Assembly: GCA_021292165.1 (NCBI GenBank)
Contig: CM037879.1
Coordinates: 165,098,886-165,162,885, forward strand
Direction of reading: 5' to 3'
DNA: 64,000 nt
Source of the DNA: Shinisaurus crocodilurus
Taxonomy: Eukaryota > Chordata > Lepidosauria > Squamata > Shinisauridae
Shown here: one piece after another, positions 53,885-63,689 of the stretch
Layout of the letters: each line of letters starts with the position of its first letter
How positions within the stretch are numbered: position 1 is the stretch's first letter
The notes under the pieces: generated by a model
Database searches by the model: none
What the model was told of the DNA's origin: nothing
Seen by the model: only the letters and a program-made list of their open reading frames with translations
Made by a program: the position numbers and the translations under genes

Positions 53885-54425
53885 AAAACAACAGGGGAGT
53901 AGTTATGCAAGTCAGCCTCACCTCATAATTGCTGCAGGAGCCAATAGGAGCAGTTATGCAAATAGCCCATACAACACTTAGGGTATTCATATGAATTCCT
54001 GCAGGGGCCAATAGGGGTGGGTATGCAAATCTCCCCTAGGCCATTTAGAATGTTCTCTGAGGGGGTGAAAAGGGAGGGAAATGACTGCCTGACTGAATGA
54101 CTGCTGGGGGGGGATGTCGCATAGGCTCCATCCCATTTTGACAGATCCGCCCCAAACTTGGCACACATACTCTCCATCACCCAAGGACAAAGACTGGTGG
54201 GTTCAAATCTCCGAAAAACCCTCGCTGCACCTGTATGGCCCAAAATAGATGAGAGCCAATGGTGTCACTTGGAATGTTTGCAGGGGTCATTCAGGAGCGG
54301 TTATGCAAATCGCTCCAATGACATATAGAATGTTCGTATGAACTGCCACAGGGCCCCAATCAGGAGAGGATATGCAAATATCTCCTGCATCAAAACAGAA
54401 TGTTCATATGAACCACAGCCGGGGC
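53885..54425. repeat. Diverged tandem repeat, ~65-85 bp units with ATGCAAAT
   Basis: Units carry TATGCAAAT, then an AGAATGTTC-like block with CATATGAA, then GGGGCCAATAGG. ATGCAAAT occurs exactly at about 53956, 54022, 54304 and 54371, with a one-base variant at about 53904. Confidence 0.75.
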
Positions 54426-54431
54426 CTATGG

Positions 54432-55022
54432 GGGAGCGGAGCTGGGATTTCATTGTTGGGTAGTCCCAAGGGGGAGGGGCAAGCTGGGATTACATTGTTG
54501 GGTAGTCCCAAGGGGGAGGGGGAACAGGGATTTCATTGTGGGTAGTCCCGGGGGGGGAGAGCAGGGATTTCATTGCTGCGTAGTCCTGGGGGGGAGCAGG
54601 GATTTCATTGCTGTGTAGTCCTGGGGGGAGCAGGGATTTCATTGTGTGGTCCGGGGGGGTAGGGATTTCGTTGTTGTGTAGTCCTGGGGGGGCGGGGGGG
54701 AGCAGGGATTTCATTGTGTAGTCCCAGGGGGGGACAGAGATTTGATTGTGTAGTCCCGGGGGGGAGCAGGGATTTCATTGTTGTGTAGTCCGGGGGGGGG
54801 GAGCTGGAATTTCATTGCATAGTTCTGATGGGGAGAGCAGGGATTTCATTGTGCAGTCCCAGGGGGGAGCAGGGATTTCATTGTGCAGTCCCGGGGGGAA
54901 CAGGGATTTCATTGTGTAGTCCCGGGGGAGCTGGGATTTCATTGTGCAGTCCCGGGGGAGCTGGAAGTCCCGGGGGAGCTAGAAGTCCTGGGGGAGCTAG
55001 GATTCCATTATGTAGTCCCCGG
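54432..55022. repeat. G-rich minisatellite, ~18 units of 18-42 bp
   Basis: The unit core is CAGGGATTTCATTGTGTAGT followed by CCCGGGGGGAG-like G-runs of 4-9. Length varies by indels in the G-run and TTGT block. ORFs reading G-F-H-C-A-V-P-G across it are artefacts. Confidence 0.95.
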
Positions 55023-55237
55023 GGGACCTTTCCTATGGAGCGATTCAAAACAGCGGTCAGCTGCCTTAAGGAATTTCGAACAAATAGTGCCTATTGGAAA
55101 ATGACGACCCATGCAAACTTGGCACGGTCAGTCTTCATCATGCGAGCGAAGCCACAGGCAACAGCTAGTATATATATACATATATACAAAAATGTTTGCC
55201 CATCCACCAATGCTAGAACATTATTTGCTCAGTGAAG

Positions 55238-55475
55238 AGCCAGTGCAGTGTAGTGGTTACACTGTCAGACTGGGACTCAGGAGACCTGGATTCTATTCCC
55301 CACTTGGCTGTGAAGCTCACTGGGTGACTTTGGGCCAGTCATAGACTCTCAGCCAAACCTACCTCAGTTGTTGTGAGGATAAAATGGAGAGGAAGAGGAG
55401 GAGGGTTATGTAAGCTGCCTTGGGTTCCTTGCAGAAAAAAAGGTGGAGCATGGATGTAATGAAAACTACATAAAG
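55238..55475 (+). repeat. tRNA-derived SINE (Sauria-type), complete
   Basis: GAGCCAGTGCAGTGTAGTGG (A box), then GACCTGGATTCTATTCCCCA (B box), GTGACTTTGGGCCAGTCATA, and the tail GCTGCCTTGGGTTCCTTGCA. It is the plus-strand counterpart of the 37795-38042 copy. Confidence 0.88.
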
Positions 55476-55558
55476 TAATACTGCAGTCCTATACATGTCT
55501 ACTCAGAGGTAAATCCCATTACGTTCACTGAGACGTACTCCCAGGTAAGTTTGTATAG

Positions 55559-56952
55559 CAGGGGGTGGGCAGAAGGTAGACCTCCAGATGTTTTGGACTT
55601 CAGCTTCCAGAAGTCCCTCCAGCATGGCCAATGGTCAGGACTGCTGGGAGCTGAAGTCCAAAACATCTGGAGATCTAGAATCATAGAAAAGTAGAGTTGG
55701 AAGGGGCCTAGAAGGCCATCAAGTCCAACCCCCTGCTCAATGCAGGAATCCAGGTCAAAGCATCCCTGACAGATAGCCGTCCAGCTTCACCTTGAATGCC
55801 TCCAAGTGGGAGAGCTCACCACCTCCCTAGGTAATTGGTTCCATTGTCTTATTGCTCTAACAGTCAGGAAATTTTTCCTGATGTCCAGGCGGAATCTGGG
55901 TTCCTGTAACATGAACCCATTATTCCGTGTCCTGCAAACTGGGATGATCGAGAAGGGATCCTGGCCCTCCTCTGTGTGACAACCCTTCAAGTACTGGAAG
56001 AGTGCGATCATATCTCCCCTCAGTCTCCTCTAAGGCTAAACATGCCCAGTTCTTTCAGTCTCTCCTCATAGGGCCTTGTTTCCAGTCCCTTTATCATCTT
56101 TGTTGCCCTCCTCTGAACCCTATCCAGTTTGTCTACGTCCTTCTTAAAGTGTGGTGCCCAGAACTGGACGCAGTACTCAAGATGAGGCCTAACCAGTGCC
56201 GAGTAAAGGGGAATTATCACTTCCCGTGATTTGGAAGCTATACTTCTATTAATGCAGCCCAAAATAGCATTTGCCTTCTTTGCAGCCACATCGCATTGCT
56301 GGCTCATATTCAGTTTGTGATCTACAACAATTCCAAGATCCTTCTCACTTGTAGTATTGTTGAGCCAAGTGTCCCCCATTCTGTAACTCTGCATTTGGTT
56401 TCCTCTCCCTAGGTGCAGCACTTGGCATTTATCCCTATTAAATTTCATTCTGTTGTTTTTGGCCCAGCGCTCCAGCCTATCGAGATCGCTTTGAATTTTG
56501 TTTCTGTCTTCCAGAGTATTAGCTGTTCCACCCAATTTTGTGTCATCTGCAAATTTGATAAGTATTCCCTGCACCTCCTCATCCAAGTCATTAATAAAAA
56601 CTGTTGAAGAGCACTGGGCCCAGGACCAAGCCCTGTGGTACCCCGCTCGTTACCTCTCCCCAGCTTGAGAAGGAACCATTGATAAGCACTCTTTGAGTCT
56701 GATTCTGTAGCCAATTGTGGATCCACCTGATAGTTGTTCCATCCAGCCCACTTTTAGCTAGCTTGCTAATCAGGATATCATGAGGCACTTTGTCGAAAAC
56801 TTTGCTGAAGTCCAGATATATTATGTCCACAGCATTCCCACAGTCCACAAGGGAGGTTACCCGATCAAAAAATGAGATCAGATTAGTCTGGCAGGATTTG
56901 TTCTTGACAAATCCATGCTGGCTTCTAGTAATCTACTTTCTGCCCATCCCTG
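55559..56952. mobile_element. Family J hAT-type MITE (copy 2), middle layer
   Basis: Ends CAGGGGGTGGGCAGAAGGTA and TACTTTCTGCCCATCCCTG. The 8-bp flanks TTGTATAG (55551-55558) and GTGTATAG (56953-56960) match at 7 of 8. The interior matches 50934-51067 except for a CR1 inserted between GGAGATCT and ACTTTCTG. Confidence 0.9.
55676..56930 (-). pseudogene. CR1 LINE, 5'-truncated RT part of ORF2 and 3' end, innermost layer
   Basis: Read on the minus strand, it starts at the position equivalent to 18210 of the longer CR1 (V-I-T-R-S-Q-H-G-F-V) and carries Y-L-D-F-S-K-V-F-D, G-V-P-Q-G-L-V-L-G-P and the catalytic F-A-D-D. It runs through the thumb to the CR1 3' UTR. The frame changes near 56590 and near 56020, where a few bases are missing. 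It shares the unusual Q-G-L-V motif with the 16-19 kb copy, so both come from the same subfamily. ATCT on each side (55672-55675 and 56931-56934) may be a 4-bp duplication or microhomology. Confidence 0.93.
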
Positions 56953-56975
56953 GTGTATAGGATTGCAGCCTAAAT

Positions 56976-58009
56976 CATATTGTTATAAACCATACAATCC
57001 TATTATTCAAAGTTGCCCTTTAGCTTTATTGCTTGCTCCCTGAACAAAGGTTGCCAAACTATTGTAGCAGTCCACAATAGACTCCTGGTTGGTAAGCTCA
57101 CCCTGGCCCTGTGTGGTCTGATATTGATATGCTGAGGGCAGGGGATGGAATGGGATGGGAAAGAGCCACGCTCTGCAGCCTAAGAACCATTTACAGCATT
57201 TGCCAGTTGGGTCAGCACAAGGAGGGGGAAGAAGTGAGTGAGGGGAGTAGTCAAAGGGTCCAACGCATGGTGCCATCTCCACCCTCTACCGTCGCAGATA
57301 GGCAGCTCAGGGATATTCTGTGCCACCAAACTAAAAATGCAAACTGATGGCCAGTAGACGCTGGCTGGCCATAGGATAGGTCGGAGTCCCCACTGTGACC
57401 TTGGAAATGCTTTCCGAGGTTGCAGTGGGGACTTCGACCTTGGAGGGGGGGCTCTGCCTTCACAGCTGGCGCAGTTCTTTCCGCACCAGCTGCAGCTCTG
57501 AAGATGGAAGACTCTTCAGAGCCAGCACTGGGGGGGGGCATTCTCGGGGGCAGGGGCGGGAGGAGTGAGGCACCACTGTACTCCAAAGTATCCCAGTGGT
57601 GCCTCAGCCTCTCCTCCTCGTGAGGAGGAGAAAAACATTTAGATGGCCGAAATCGGCCGTCTAAACCTTTTGGAGGGTGAGGGGATATTGCCTCTGCACT
57701 TCCCCTGCCTTCTATTGGATGCCTGTCATCCTCCGGGTTTGGAGGGTTACGGGCAGCCACACTGGATGGTGCCCTCCGCCTCCTTGAAGTATCTGAAAAT
57801 TCATATTTAAAATTCACCTTTTTATTCCCAGGTATTTAATTTGATGGCATATGATGGGATCTTTAAGGCATCCATCAAATTGTTCACGGTTGTCACTGTT
57901 TTATTGGGTGGTGGGATTTCGGTGGATAATTGTTTCTAAATATTATATGTTTTGATTTTGTTTTAAGACAGCTTGAGACTTTTTTTGAAAAAGGCATCAT
58001 CTAAGAAAT
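56976..58009. other. Non-coding; unnamed dispersed repeat near 57350-57790
   Basis: GATGGCCGAAATCGGCCGTC (57642) with flanking GCCTGTCATCCTCCGGGTTT resembles 48880-49020 (GACGGCCAAAATCAGCCATC; GCCCGTAATCCTCTGAGTTT). GCAGTGGGGACTTCGACC pairs loosely with GGTCGGAGTCCCCACTG, suggesting an inverted-repeat element. Confidence 0.45.
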
Positions 58010-58013
58010 CATT

Positions 58014-58049
<36 letters not shown>

Positions 58050-58062
58050 GTGATGATGATTC
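58010..58062. repeat. (GAT)n microsatellite
   Basis: About 16 GAT units with one interruption. Confidence 0.93.
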
Positions 58063-59225
58063 CTTTTTTAGACTAAGAAGGTGTATTCCACCCCTGCCCG
58101 TCAAATAGTCCATCTATAAATCTGAAATTGGCCGTGGCATTTTTTCTAAATTTGTCCTAGTGATTAGACCCGGTGTACCATTTTTTTCACTCCTCCTCGA
58201 TAACATGGGTTTTTGGTGTGTGTGTTTTCCATGGAAGTGCTGTGACATGCTCTTAACGGCAGCATCCTGAACATGATGTTACTTACAGTAAGGAAGCTCC
58301 TTGTGTGGCCCAACATGGAGATGAATAGAGCACTTTGGCAGCTGCTGCTGACAAATCATAAACCTCCAAATGCATAAATGCTAACAACTCAAATGATTAG
58401 AGGTCTTAATGGTGAGCCTGGCAAAGGTAATTCAGAGGAGGGGGTGTTAGGGTCATCATTTCTGAATAGGTAGGGGTGAGCAAGCAAAAGAAATCAATAC
58501 ACCGTTCTGCTCTCTTTCAGGGGAAGAAGGGGCCCTGGTTAATTGTACAAACACTGGCTAACCATGATTAATTTCAGTATTGAATTTTCAGATAATTCAG
58601 CGGAGCCAAGGACTGGCTGCTCACCACAGCCTTAGCAGAAACGTCATAACCCAAGACACAATTCTCTCCCGGTAGAAGAAATTCTAGATCTTGAGTCACG
58701 TAGCGTGCAAGCAGCATGCCATTTCAGCCAACGCTCCGTTTGCCATGTGAAGGCCACGATCAGCTTACTTTGCTCTCCATCAAAATGGGTTATTTGTCAG
58801 TCTTGACACAACACAGCCCACTGGTAGGTGTTCCAACTGGTAGGTGTTCCAACTGGTAGGTGTGCATTTGGACCCCCCAAAATCAGCTCAGAATGGTATT
58901 TGGTGTTGGGGTAATTTTGCACTGTGAGGATGAAAATATATATTTTCTCTCTCCCTCTCATTCTCCCTCTCTGCTTCCTTTCAAGTTGATTGACTAAGCA
59001 GTAATTCATTGGGCCTGGCTATGGCATGCAAACAGCAATGAATTGAATAGTCCAAAAATATGTTATCTCTTTCTCCACTTCCCAAGTTTATGCACTCCGC
59101 CCATATATAAGAACATAAGCATAGCCTTGCTGGATCATATCAAGGGTCCATCCAACATTCCTATTTTGAAAGTGGCCATCTAGATGAAGATCACACGGCC
59201 GCCCTCTGTTGTCTGTCTGAACCAT
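58063..59225. other. Non-coding; small tandem repeat at 58816-58862
   Basis: CACTGGTAGGTGTTCCAA-type 16-bp units occur about three times. At 59108, AAGAACATAAGCATAGCCTT and CTGGATCATATCAAGGGTCC resemble the 3' part of a CR1/SINE-type repeat. Nothing coding recognised. Confidence 0.4.
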
Positions 59226-59229
59226 CTTG

Positions 59230-59640
59230 TGATCAGAGGAACGCTCCCTTTAGACTGGGGATGGAAAAATCTGTCTGTTTCACTTTCTGCAACATTTGCA
59301 TTTTTTCAAACACAAGTTTGTTCCATCCTGTTTCCACATCAGTTTGCAAATTTATTCATCTATTGATTCCACAGGGAAATTCATATGCATTTTCGGATGT
59401 GCACGAAAATTCATATGTACTTTGGTATACAATTTCCCCTAATATATGCCTTTTTTGTATACTTCCCCCCTAATAGATACATTTTTACATATGTGGTTTT
59501 CCCTATTGGATACATTTTTCTATGCAATTTCCCCTAATGTACACATTTTGTGTGCTTTTTTTTTTACGTTAGAGAACTGCATCACAAAATCCAGAGATGT
59601 GTGAAAATGGAAGGATAATTGTGTTCCAGGTATGTGGTGC
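59230..59640. repeat. Dispersed repeat, family D (copy 4)
   Basis: Several internal repeats of the type TATACAATTTCCCCTAATAT / TATGCAATTTCCCCTAATGT with ACATTTTT spacers, as at 49100-49335. Class unknown. Confidence 0.55.
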
Positions 59641-59764
59641 CACTTCCCTCTCTTCCATCAAGGCTCTCCTCAAAATGCTTCCCATACCCATGGCTGGTTT
59701 ATCCTTTCTGGGCTAAACTAGACAGGATGCAGGAGATCTGTGGCAGTTTCTCTTTAAAAATGGC

Positions 59765-60072
59765 CACAACTTTAATCAGGGGGCCTTCTCAGTGGTGCCC
59801 CCCCCCAATTATGGAATGATCTCCACATTGAAGCCCGCCTGGCACCAACATGGTTATCTTTTCAGCACCAGGTTAAGACCTACCTCTACTCTCAGGCAAC
59901 TGGCAGCATATGATAAGGTTTTAATCAAGTCCTGGGATTTCTTATGGTTGATGGTTAAAATTGGTGTGTGTGTGCGTGTGCGTGTGCGTGTGCGTGCGCT
60001 GTCTGCTTATACATTTGTATGTAAATGTTATGTTTTATGTTATGTACAATACTATATTTTTAAGGTATTAAT
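59765..60072 (+). mobile_element. L2-type LINE 3' end
   Basis: GGGGCCTTCTCAGTGGTGCC, AATTATGGAATGATCTCCAC and TTTTCAGCACCAGGTTAAGA are the L2 coding end, followed by a T/GT-rich UTR. Directly after it, near 60070, an oppositely oriented L2 begins. Confidence 0.7.
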
Positions 60073-60985
60073 TTTTTTATTATTATTTGATTTGTACCCC
60101 ACCTTTCTAGCAAACAATGGCAGTCAAGGCAGCTTTCAGGCATAATTAAAATTGATTAAAACAATACATTAAAATACAATAAAAATGTAATTACAAGGGG
60201 GGAATATAATTAAAACAGCACCCAACCCAACAGACCCACTTACAGGCCAAAGGCCTTCTTATATAAAGTGGCCTTTGCCTACCAGCAGAAGGACACCAGA
60301 GAGGGAACAAACCTTGCCTCCCTTGGGGGGAGTGCCACAGCCTGGGAGCAGTCACCAAAAAGGCCCTCTCTTTGGTTGCCACCAAACATGCCTCTGAAGG
60401 CAGCAGTCTTAAAAGAAGGGCCTCTCCAGAAGATCTTAAGACCTAGGCAGGCTTATATGGGAGAAGGTGCTCTTTCAGGTAGCCTGGTCCCAAGCCGTAT
60501 AGGGTTTTATAAGTCATAACCAGCACTTTGAATTCTGCCTGGAAACAGACAGTAGCCAATGAAGCTGCTGTAACAAGAGAGTCACATGCTCCCTATAACC
60601 GGCCCCAGTCAACAGTCTGGCAGCAGCATTCCGGACCAACTGAAGTTTCTGAACAGTTTTCAAAGGCAGCCCCACATAGAGTGTATTGCAGTAGTCCAAA
60701 CAGGATGTGACTAAGGCATGTATGACAGTGGCCAGATCAGACGTCTCTAGGAATGGGCGCAGCTGGCACACTAGCCTCCTCTGTGCAAACACAGTCCTGG
60801 CCACCGCCGAGACCTGGGCATCCAGGAGTACACCCAAAGTGCGAGCCTGAGTCTTCGGAGGGAGTGTAACCTCATCCAGCACAGGTTGAATCCCTATTCC
60901 CTGATCTGCCTTTTGGCTGACCAAAAGCACCTCTGCCTTCTCTGGATTAATCTTCAATTTGTTTGCCCTCAGCCAGTCCAGGTGA
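60073..60985 (-). pseudogene. L2 LINE, C-terminal RT region and 3' end, antisense
   Basis: The minus-strand frame reads Q-L-R-P-F-L-E-T-S-D-L-A-T-V-I-H-A-L-V-T-S-C-L-D-Y-C-N-T-L-Y-V-G-L, then K-L-Q-L-V-R-N-A-A-A-R-L-L-T-G, the same block as the 8.5-kb L2. Upstream it extends to the region just after the palm (K-I-N-P-E-K-A-E-V-L-L-V). The frame is lost near 60514, after which degraded L2 sequence continues to an AATAAT tail at 60075-60085. It is older than the 8.5-kb copy. Confidence 0.88.
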
Positions 60986-61444
60986 GGAAGAGATGGCTAC
61001 CCATATTGTACCCGTCTTTTTCTCCCCAGTGCAGCTATTAGTGGTTTAGGGAGTAAATTGATTTTGAACTTGGAAACAGGCTTTGGGGGAAGGGTTAAAT
61101 CCCCCACATGCGTTCGCACACACGCACTCACGCACACACACCATAATTATCATTCCCAATTGTAACCAAGCTTTAAGCACATGTAGCTATATTTCCTACC
61201 ATGTCCCTTGCTTCCCTGGCCTCCCCTGCCTCTATTTTGTCATTGTTTTAGATTGTAAGCACCTTGGAGGCAGGGACCTGGCTATTTTTGCTTAGGAAAT
61301 TCCGTAAGGCACTATGTATGCTGATGGCACTGTTCATAACAACAACAAGGTGCTTGTTTGTGAAAACAGCTCAACAGATCCTTGCCTTTGTTTTGATTCA
61401 GCTGTACTCCCTCAAACCCTACATTCAGGGCCAAAAGAGACAGT
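60986..61444. other. Non-coding; repeat-like tail near 61230-61290
   Basis: TTTTAGATTGTAAGCACCTT with GGAGGCAGGGACC is a motif found at 3' ends of several vertebrate interspersed repeats. A CA-rich run is at 61115-61142. No exon. Confidence 0.4.
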
Positions 61445-61764
61445 GACTGGGTTCAGACAACACAATAACCCACACTCAAGGGTTGAGTATGGGCTGAGTG
61501 TCGGTTGTCGTTGAACTGTGGTTTGTTGTTGAAACATGGGCTATTGTGTTGTCTGAACCCAGCCCAGATAACAAAGCATGGTGAACACCCCACAGTTCAC
61601 AACCCAACGACAAACCATGGGTTGTTCATGGTTAACAAACCATGGCTTGTTAGTGCAGCTGGGTTCAGACAACATGATAACCCATGCTTCAACAACAACC
61701 CACAGTTCAACAACAACCCACACTCAACCCTCAAGTGTAGGTTATTGTGTTGTCTGAAGCCAGT
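61445..61764. mobile_element. Double-palindrome MITE, family E (copy 2)
   Basis: It has the same architecture as 9961-10299: two arms, each bounded by ACTGGGTTCAGACAAC-like ends (arm 1 about 61445-61562, arm 2 about 61660-61764), with GTTCATGGTTAACAAACC in the spacer. Confidence 0.78.
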
Positions 61765-61767
61765 AAT

Positions 61768-61955
61768 TACTTTAAATGTGTGTCTAGTAGCTATGCCTTC
61801 TTTTCATCTTTACTCTAGAGTAGGTGCAGGGGGTCCAATTTGGGTATTAAAGCACCCTACACTCTACGCCAGGGTCCCAATCTGGATCAGGGCCCTCTAG
61901 AGTAAAAATGAAGGGGTAAAAAAAGATGTTGCTGCTAGACACACATTTAAAGTAT
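61768..61955. mobile_element. Palindromic MITE, family C (copy 2)
   Basis: Ends TACTTTAAATGTGTGTCTAG and CTAGACACACATTTAAAGTA, with internal TTTACTCTAGAGTAGGTGCA. It lies directly against the right end of family E copy 2. Confidence 0.78.
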
Positions 61956-61984
61956 TGTATATTTTGGCCCTCAACTCCCTCTCA

Positions 61985-62195
61985 GAGAATCATGGAGTTG
62001 CAGAGTTACAGCATCCAACAGATGTCTGTCCAAACTCTGCTTTAGGACCACCAGCAAAGGAGAGTCCACCACCCCTAGGTAATAGGTTCCATCGTCAAAC
62101 TGCTTTTGCCATTAAATTGTTACTCCTAACGTTCAACCAAAATCTACCCTCCTGTAACTTAAGCCCATTAGATCTAGTGCTGCTCTCTGGGGCTT
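61985..62195 (-). mobile_element. Diverged CR1-type LINE 3' fragment
   Basis: The plus strand reads AGAATCATGGAGTTGCAGAG, AGAGTCCACCACCCCTAGGT, AATAGGTTCCATCGTCAAAC and CCCATTAGATCTAGTGCTGC, the reverse of the CR1 post-RT region (compare 55681-55930). More diverged than the other CR1 copies. Confidence 0.75.
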
Positions 62196-62199
62196 GAAG

Positions 62200-63600
62200 T
62201 GCAAAATAAAAAAGGAATGTAATAAATAAAAAAAACAAAACATAAACACTCACACGCAACAGGTGAAGGCTAGAATAGCTGGAGAAGCTTGCCTCTTATT
62301 TTCTCCCTTGAACTTGGGAGTGCTGGGTTTGTTTGTTTTTAAATTGAATCTGAGGCTGATGATGTCAAGGATTCCCCATATGAAGGAATTACTTATGTGG
62401 CTTTTGGTCGCAGCCAAAGGAGCCAAAAGGGTGAGAGAAGAGCCTCTACTGTAGGGACTAGAATTGGCTCTACCGTGTGGGCCACCAAGGAGCTGGCTCT
62501 GGCTGCTCAGCCACACACATCAGAAACAACGAAGAGTCCTATGGCACCTTAAATACGCAGAAGCTTGTTGTGGCAGAAAATAGCTGGTCAGCTTCCTGGA
62601 GGAAAGCCTGTCACTCACTTATTCAAAAGGAGCTTCCAAGATATTAGAGTGGTGGTTTTTATAGCGGAGCCACACACTCATGCCAAGCCCAGCAAAGTCA
62701 AACATTTCGTACTGAAATATTTGCACACCACCACGGGGATTATTGCATACCATTTTGCAAAGCCAGCTCCAGGTTTTGGAGGGCCCTTGGGCAAGACCCA
62801 CTCAATGCCCCTGCTTCAGTGAGTCTACCTTTTCACTGCCATGGTCACCAGCTGCTTCTGCTCTTCCTCTTCTTCTTCCTCATCATCGCTACCACTTGCT
62901 TGCTTGACAGGCAGAGAGCCAGTGAGCAAGCAGGCAGTGGCATCTACCTCTCCTCCTCCTCACCGTCTGGGTCAGAGTGAGAGGCAGGTGAACCAGCAGG
63001 TTGCAACAGTGAAGAAGAGGAGCAACTCCAGGCGGCTCTTGTTAGTGGGCCTGGGCCCCTTCTGAGGTGTTGGCTCTCGGCAAGTGCCCGACAATTCCTA
63101 CTCTTGATGCCCTGCTGTTATGTACCAACTGATCGCTCATGGTTGCAGACATATCTGAGATCAATGGAACTCTTCTCTATGATGCTAAAATTGCAGGGCA
63201 GGTGGAGACATCTGTCATTATCTAATCCAGCTCCTGAGAGCTTTTGTGATGTTTTGCAAGACCAGACAGTTCCTTGCTTCTCCTTTTTTTATTTCTTCAA
63301 AATAATAATAAAGCCCATCAACAATCTCCATAAACATACAATGACTTTCAAAACTAAACAAAAGTCATACAAAAATTAATGCTTGGTCTGGACCTACACT
63401 TTGATCCTCACCTGGCTGGCTGGCTGGCTTTGGAGCTGATGTAGTGGCTCAGTTAGCTAAAACCAATATAGACACTGTGTCAGAGCCAGCACAGATTTCT
63501 TTAGAAGTGAAAAACCGCTACCTGGATTTGGTGTTACTCAGATTCTTGGCACATACTAGATTCTGCTGCATGCTGCAGAAATCAGACTCCTGGGAAGAAA
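62200..63600. other. Non-coding; repeat pieces at 62525-62600 and 62745-62850
   Basis: ACAACGAAGAGTCCTATGGC with ACCTTAAATACGCAG resembles an interspersed-repeat end common in reptiles (compare 9895-9960). 62745-62850 is the reverse-orientation copy of family G (14270-14375). No exon recognised. Confidence 0.45.
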
Positions 63601-63617
63601 TAAAAACTGACTCTCTT

Positions 63618-63688
63618 GGAGGAGGAGGAGGAGGAGGAGGAGGAGGAGGAGGAGGAGCCGGAGGCGGAGGCGGAGGCGGAGGCGGCAA
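63618..63688. repeat. (GGA)n/(GGC GGA)n repeat
   Basis: About 13 GGA units pass into GGCGGA units. Glycine- or proline-rich ORFs across it are artefacts. Confidence 0.93.
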
Positions 63689-63689
63689 C

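Larger units (their letters stand above)
53671..55169 (+). mobile_element. Helitron/Helentron-like non-autonomous element (family N, copy 2)
   Basis: It starts near TATATAAAAGAAGTCCTGAC with GACT repeats, then CAACGTCCAGCTCAAACCG, and ends in GCGAAGCCACAGGCAACAGC followed by TAGT at 55166-55169. The end context (CTAGT after GCGAAGCC) and AT-rich surroundings resemble Helitron/Helentron-associated repeats. No Rep/helicase ORF. The class is inference; the 42925-43090 fragment supports a dispersed family. Confidence 0.5.
55478..56975. mobile_element. Family F palindromic MITE (copy 2), outermost layer of a three-level nest
   Basis: The left part (TACTGCAGTCCTATACATGT to AGGTAAGTTTGTATAG) and the right part (GTGTATAGGATTGCAGCC) together form one family F element like 14141-14238. 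It is interrupted by family J plus CR1. Confidence 0.82.

Noticed and set aside
54828..55235. 135-codon ORF with repeated G-I-S-L-C-S-P-G peptides
   Set aside because: It is the translation of the G-rich minisatellite. Unit lengths vary irregularly, so the frame shifts between units and no protein is maintained.
57251..57817. 188-codon minus-strand ORF
   Set aside because: No recognisable family, no splice context, and it overlaps an inverted-repeat-like dispersed sequence.
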